From: Medakamo hakoo
Taxonomy: Eukaryota; Chlorophyta; Trebouxiophyceae; Coccomyxaceae
Length of the DNA: 64,000 bases
Assembly: GCA_026636295.1 (NCBI GenBank)
Contig: CP089463.1
Coordinates: forward strand, 186,001-250,000
Reading direction: 5' to 3'
Of this stretch, positions 59,865 to 64,000 are shown in pieces. The notes below the pieces were generated by a model. That model was not told where the DNA came from. It saw only the letters and a program-made list of their open reading frames with translations, and did not search any database. A program made the translations under genes and the position numbers. Within the stretch, counting starts at the first letter, position 1; each line of letters starts with the position of its first letter.

Positions 59865-61439
59865 ATGCGGCCGTGTGGCCGGGTTGGTCGGCACCTCGGC
59901 CGATGTCGGATTGCGGGGGTGAGGCCGACGCCGACGGCACCGGTGCGGCCGCATGCGACGGCGGCCGGCGGCGACCCGCCCGGCCGGACCGTCCTCTTCC
60001 TCGCGCCGTTCTGGCCGGAAGCCAACGCGTCCGCGGCGGGCGTGCGCACGGCATCCCTGATCCGCGGGTTTCAGAGGCGAGGCTGGAGCGTGGCCGTCGG
60101 CTCACCCGCGGCCAGAAACGCCGCGTCCGCGTCCCTGGCCTCGGCCGGGGTGGCAGTGGTGGACGCGCCGCTGAACCGAGCGGCGCACACCGCGGCTTTG
60201 CTGTCGTCCCTGAACCCCGCCCTCGTCGTCTTTGACAAATTCTGGGCTGAGGAAGCCTGGGGCCACGCGGTCTGGGAGGGCGCGCCCGGCGCGGCCAGGG
60301 TGCTGGACATGCAGGACGCGGCGTCGCTGCGCCGCTGCCGCGGGCGGGCGGTCGAAGCGAGCGCGCGGTCCGGCTCGCCCCTCACCCCCACCCAGGCCGC
60401 CCTGGCCGCGTCTCCGCCCGCGGGCGACGCGGACGCGGCGCGCGAACTGGCCGCCATCCTGCGGTGCGACGCGTCGCTCGTGTGCTCGCCACTGGAGGGG
60501 CGCCTGCTGAGGCATGGGTGGGGCGTGCCGGCCTCCAAACTCTTGCCCGCCCCCTTTTTCGCGCGGCCCGTGTCCGCCAGGCCCGGGCGCGGACTGGGCC
60601 GGCCCTGGGAGGAGCGGCGCGACTTTGTGATGGTCGGCCACCACGGCCACGCGCCGAACGCGGATGGCTTGGCCTGGCTCACGCAACCAGGCGGGCCGTG
60701 GGACGCGATCGCGGCCGCCTGCCCGGGCGCGGAGCTGCACGTGTGGGGCGCGTACGAAAGCGGGGCCGCGCGCGCGCGCGCGTCCCCCCGCCGCCGCATC
60801 TTCCTGCGCGGGCGCGCGCCCAGCCTGGCCGTGCTCGCCCGCGCGCGCGTCCTGCTGGCACCACTGCGGTTTGGCGCCGGGCTCAAAGGCAAGATTCTGG
60901 AGGCTTGGGCCCGCGGCACGCCCGTCTGCACGACGCCCGTCGGCGCTGAAGGCTGGTTTGATGGCGGGGGAGGGGGCGGCGTCGTCGGGTTTCCGACCTC
61001 GCCCGCCTTGGCGGCGCCGCCAGGCGGCGGCGGCGGCGCCCCGTTTTGGTGGGGTGGGCCGTACGGGCCTGGAGTGACGACCTTACCTCCAGGCGCGCCC
61101 GTTCCGGCCGACTGTCCTGAAGCAGCAGCCTGGGGAGGGCTGTGGACCGCGACGGACGGTGGCGCCTTTGCGGCCGACGCGGCGCGCCTCTACTCTGACA
61201 GGCAGCTCTGGGAAGGGTGTGCGGCCCGCGGGCGGGCCCTGCACGACGCGCTCGCAGGCGCAGACCTCACCCTGCCGCCCGTGCTGGACGCGCTGGAAGG
61301 GCTGGGCGGTGAGGCGCTGGCCCGGCGCCGGGCGGCCGACCACGTGGGCGCGGCCCTGTGGGCGGCCGGCAACCGGGCGACCGAATTTTTCGCGCGGTGG
61401 GTCGAGCTGAAAGAAACGGTGGCGGCCGCCAGCAAGTAG
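59865..61439 (+). CDS. Glycosyltransferase (GT-B/GT4-like), probably organelle-targeted
   Basis: Single exon, 524 residues from MRPCGRVGRHLGRCRIAG (an upstream in-frame Met at 59763 would add 34 residues). The first ~45 residues are basic and could be a transit peptide. The N-domain begins 'RTVLFLAPFWPEANASAAGVRT', typical of glycosyltransferase group 1 N-domains. The C-domain has 'RDFVMVGHHGHAPNADGLAWL', 'AELHVWGAY', 'IFLRGRAPSLAVLARARVLLAPLRFGAGLKGKILEAWARGTPVCTTPVGAEG', containing the donor-sugar loop with E-x7-E-like acidic residues partly replaced. The substrate is unknown. It starts 121 bp after the kinesin stop and ends only 36 bp from the NDUFAF2-like stop. Confidence 0.8.
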   Translation: MRPCGRVGRHLGRCRIAGVRPTPTAPVRPHATAAGGDPPGRTVLFLAPFWPEANASAAGVRTASLIRGFQRRGWSVAVGSPAARNAASASLASAGVAVVDAPLNRAAHTAALLSSLNPALVVFDKFWAEEAWGHAVWEGAPGAARVLDMQDAASLRRCRGRAVEASARSGSPLTPTQAALAASPPAGDADAARELAAILRCDASLVCSPLEGRLLRHGWGVPASKLLPAPFFARPVSARPGRGLGRPWEERRDFVMVGHHGHAPNADGLAWLTQPGGPWDAIAAACPGAELHVWGAYESGAARARASPRRRIFLRGRAPSLAVLARARVLLAPLRFGAGLKGKILEAWARGTPVCTTPVGAEGWFDGGGGGGVVGFPTSPALAAPPGGGGGAPFWWGGPYGPGVTTLPPGAPVPADCPEAAAWGGLWTATDGGAFAADAARLYSDRQLWEGCAARGRALHDALAGADLTLPPVLDALEGLGGEALARRRAADHVGAALWAAGNRATEFFARWVELKETVAAASK

Positions 61440-61475
61440 GCGTGTGCAAGGATCTAGACTCGCTCCCTGTTTTTG

Positions 61476-61946
61476 CTACACGCCTCCTCCTCCACCGCCC
61501 GGGATTTGCCGCGTCAGGCGGTCGGGTGGCGGCCCCGCCGCCGCTGCCTTGGCCGCGCGCGCCGCCGCCGCCGCCTCGCCCAGCACGCGCGCCCGCTCCC
61601 GCCGCGCCGCCGCCGCAGCTGCTTCCTCAGGCGATGGGGGGTCCGGCCGCGTCCCCCGTAGCCATGACTGCCATTCCGGCGCGATGGTCCGGGCGTCGTA
61701 CGACGACGGGTGGTCGCCGCCGGGCGTGCGCACCAGGCGGCGGACGACCTGGTGGGGTGGAAAGGGTTTGGATGAGAGGCGGACGAACGGCGACCACCCC
61801 GCCCTCTCCCTCCGTCCTCACAAGCGCACCGTCTCGCCGCCGGGTCCACGCTCCCGCAGCGTGTAAAAGACGTTGCCATGGATGTCGCCGCCCACTGTGG
61901 TGCGGCGGCGCAGAAAGTTGGCGAGGCGGGCGAGGAAGCCCGTCAT
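61476..61946 (-). CDS. Complex I assembly factor NDUFAF2-like (mimitin/B17.2L)
   Basis: Exons 61946-61830 and 61748-61476 (81-nt intron, phase 0) give 129 residues. MTGFLARLANFLRRRTTVGGD is followed by 'DIHGNVFYTLRERG', the 'D..GN.YY' motif of the NDUFA12/NDUFAF2 family. The block 'TIAPEWQSWLRGTRPDPPSPEEAAAAAARR' matches NDUFAF2 ('PTEWEAWIRRTRKTPPTMEEI') better than NDUFA12. NDUFAF2 occupies the NDUFA12 site during mitochondrial complex I assembly. A helical Ala/Arg tail ends in a Gly run. The donor chosen is GTGCGC; an alternative GTGAGG 8 nt later would break the frame. It is head-to-head with SF3A1. Confidence 0.8.
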
Positions 61947-62174
61947 TTTCCGGGGTGTGTGCCACGGGCCTAGGGTGTGTTGTGTGCTTCCGCGCGCGCG
62001 CACGCGTGTGTGTGTATGTGTGTAGGCCGGCGCGGCTCCTCGGCCCCGGGGGCAGCGCGGGCTGGACGAAAGAATAGAAGAATGGGGACAAGCCTGTGCT
62101 TTTCACACATCAAAAAAGAAACCAGCGGCGGGCGCGTGCGACCTGGGCAGCACAGCGCAGCCACACGCCCAGCC
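61947..62174. promoter_or_regulatory. Shared 228-bp 5' region, NDUFAF2-like / SF3A1
   Basis: Contains a GC/GT alternating tract (61992-62025, possible Z-DNA-forming) near the minus-strand start. No other element was recognised. Confidence 0.45.
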
Positions 62175-64000
62175 ATGCCGGGCGCGGCCGCGCCCATGGA
62201 CACCGGCGACGGCGCCGTGGCCCTTGTCCCCGGCGAGGCGGCGCGCACCGTCGACCGTCGCGGCGGCGGCGGCGCGCCTCAAAAAGTCGACCTGGTCGAC
62301 TCGCACACCAAGGCCCTGGGCGTCATCCAGCCGCCGCCGGACATCCGGGCGATCGTGGACAAGACGGCCCAGTTTGTGGCGCGGAATGGTATGGTTGTGG
62401 GTGGGTGGGTGGGGTGGGACGAACGAAAAACGCGGTGGGCACGCAAATTCGTCCCCCGCGCCTCAACCTGGCCTCCCCCTCACATGAACACCACTCTCCA
62501 CCGCCCCGCGCCCAACCACCCACAGGCGAGGCCTTTGAAGCTAAAATCCTGGCGACCGAGGCCGCCAACGCCAAGTTCAACTTTTTGAAACCGGGCGATC
62601 CGTACCACCAGTACTACAAAGCGCGCGTCGCCGCGTCGCGTGCCGCGGACGAGGGCGGGGATGCCGTCGCCGCGGCCGCCGCGGCCGTGGGCGGGTCCGC
62701 GGCGGCGGCCGCGACCGCGCCGGGCGCGGACAGCGCCACCGCCGCCCGTGCGGCCGCCGACGCGGCGGCGGCCATGGTCGTGACGTCGACGGTCGCGGCG
62801 CCGGGCGCTGTGCTGGCCCCGCCCGCGCCCGCCGCGTATGCCGTGAGAATCCCGCCCGGCCTGACGCCGTTGGAGGTCGACACCCTCAAACTGGCCGCCG
62901 CCATGGCGGCCCGGTGTGGTGAAGAAGAGTTTCCAAACGCGCTCGCGGCCTCCAAACTCGGCGCCTCCGACCCGGCCCTCGCCTTTCTGAAACCCACCCA
63001 CTCACTGCACGCGACGTTTCGCGCGCTGGTCGCCGCCTACGCCCGCGTCCTGCGCCCGCCCTCCGCCACCCTGGCCACCCTGAAAAAGGACGCGGAAGAC
63101 CGGACGGCTGTGCTGGAGAGGTGCCTGCGCCGCTTGGAATGGGAGCGGGCCAGCGAGCGCGGGCGGAAGGAAGCCGCGGCCGTGGCCGAGGCGGAGCGCG
63201 TCGCGACGCTCTCCATCGACTGGCACGCGGCCGTCGTCGTGGAGGCCATCGCCTTTGCCCCCGGTGAAGACGCGGGCTTGCCGCCGCCTGCCACGCGCGC
63301 CGACGTCCTGGCCATGAACAAGGCGGCCATCGCGGCGGCGGCGAGTGCGGCGGCGGGTGCGGCCAAAGCCGCGGCGCCGCCGCCTGCGGCGCGGCCGGAC
63401 GGTGGCGCACCCGCGCCTCCACGCCCTCCACCACCACCACAACCCATGGACGCGGAGGAGCAGGCCATGGTCGCCGCGGGCGCGGCGGCCGAAGCCGCCA
63501 TGGAGGAGGAGGGGGAGGGCGCACCCGCCTTGGCGGCGTCCCTCCACCCGCCACCGCCCGCCCTGCCCGCTGGCGCGGTCGAAGCCGACGAGGACGGCCC
63601 CATCCGCATCGTCCGCGACTACAAGCGCAAAGGCGGCGATGCGTCCGCTGCCGCTGCTGCGGCCGCCGCAGCCGCTGCGGCCGTCGGCGACGCGTCCGGG
63701 TTTGTTGTGTCCCCGCTGACGGGCGAGCTCGTCCGCCTGGAGGACATGGGCGAGCACATGCGCGTGTCTCTGCTGGACCCCAAGTGGAAAGCCCAGAGGG
63801 AGGCCATGCTGTCCAAACTGCGTGGTTCCACGACGGCGGGCGACGACGAGATCGTGGGCAATTTGGTGGCGCTGGCCCGGCGCCGGCCGGACGTGTTTGG
63901 GCCCGGCGGTGGTCGGAGTGGCGCGCGCGCGGACCAGCCTGCGGCGGGCGGCGGGGGCGGGCTGTCCGCCGCCGCGACGGCCGCCGTCCTGGACGCGTCG
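62175..64000 (+). CDS. SF3A1: Splicing factor 3A subunit 1 (SF3A1/Prp21), 3' end beyond the window
   Basis: Exon 1 (62175-62388) and exon 2 (62526 to the edge) join in phase 1 (137-nt intron). SURP1: 'VIQPPPDIRAIVDKTAQFVARNGEAFEAKIL...KFNFLKPGDPYHQYYKARV'. SURP2: 'LKLAAAMAARCGEEEFPNALAA...FLKPTHSLHATFRALVAAYARVL'. Then comes the SF3A1-specific block 'LSIDWHAAVVVEAIAFAPGEDAGLPPPATRADVL'. After Ala/Pro-rich linkers, 'FVVSPLTGELVRLEDMGEHMRVSLLDPKWKAQREAMLSKL' and 'DDEIVGNLVALARRRPDVFG' match the Prp21 C-terminal region. A ubiquitin-like domain, if present, would be beyond 64000. SF3a is part of U2 snRNP and binds the branch site. The start MPGAAAPMDTGDG is the first Met in frame. Confidence 0.93.

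Noticed and set aside
1-64000. Mobile elements, viral copies, rDNA
   Set aside because: No transposase, integrase, reverse transcriptase or capsid motifs, no long terminal or inverted repeats, and no rRNA-like stretches were seen.

Overview
This window looks like nuclear DNA from a green-lineage microalga with very high GC (my impression is well over 70%). Supporting signs are a pair of PSI light-harvesting (LHCA-type) genes, nuclear PsaL, a Ycf49-like plastid protein, an ABA4-like protein and plant-type EHD and UPL1/2 proteins. All sit among core eukaryotic genes with short spliceosomal introns. Genes have few introns (0-5), and some exons are huge (13.3 kb and 6.5 kb). That resembles prasinophyte-type genomes more than Chlamydomonas or Chlorella, but I cannot name a species.

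I count 30 genes in 64 kb, packed tightly on both strands. Left part (1-22.2 kb): a four-CBS protein (runs off the left edge), Bax inhibitor-1, an Mpo1/DUF962 protein, organellar PNPase, proteasome ATPase RPT6, an unknown AT-hook-like protein, an INTS1-like Integrator subunit, two convergent LHCA genes and ABA4. Middle (22.9-44.4 kb): a giant UPL1/2/HUWE1-type HECT ubiquitin ligase, a glutathione-transferase-like protein, a Ycf49-like protein, two divergent paralogous bZIP factors and PsaL. Right part (44.5-64 kb): a TOPORS-like RING protein, an EF-hand protein, an SDR, COX19, an EHD GTPase, an unknown coiled-coil protein, CIAO1, an ApaH-like phosphatase, a small unknown protein, QSOX, a kinesin with C-terminal membrane segments, a plastid-type glycosyltransferase, NDUFAF2 and SF3A1 (runs off the right edge).

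The layout is largely alternating: ten head-to-head pairs share 98-283 bp 5' regions and nine tail-to-tail pairs are separated by 36-500 bp. Several shared promoters contain structure, including a tandem duplication with CCAAT boxes (BI-1/Mpo1), a perfect AT-rich inverted repeat (coiled-coil/CIAO1) and a 13-bp tandem repeat (bZIP/bZIP). Functional themes are PSI antenna and core (two LHCA, PsaL, and ABA4 sharing a promoter with an LHCA), ubiquitin/proteasome (UPL, RPT6, RING) and organelle biogenesis (PNPase, COX19, NDUFAF2, CIAO1).

Splice sites were chosen by eye from GT(or GC)...AG plus frame continuity and family alignment from memory; no transcript data were used. I saw no tRNA, rRNA, CRISPR array, transposon or viral element.
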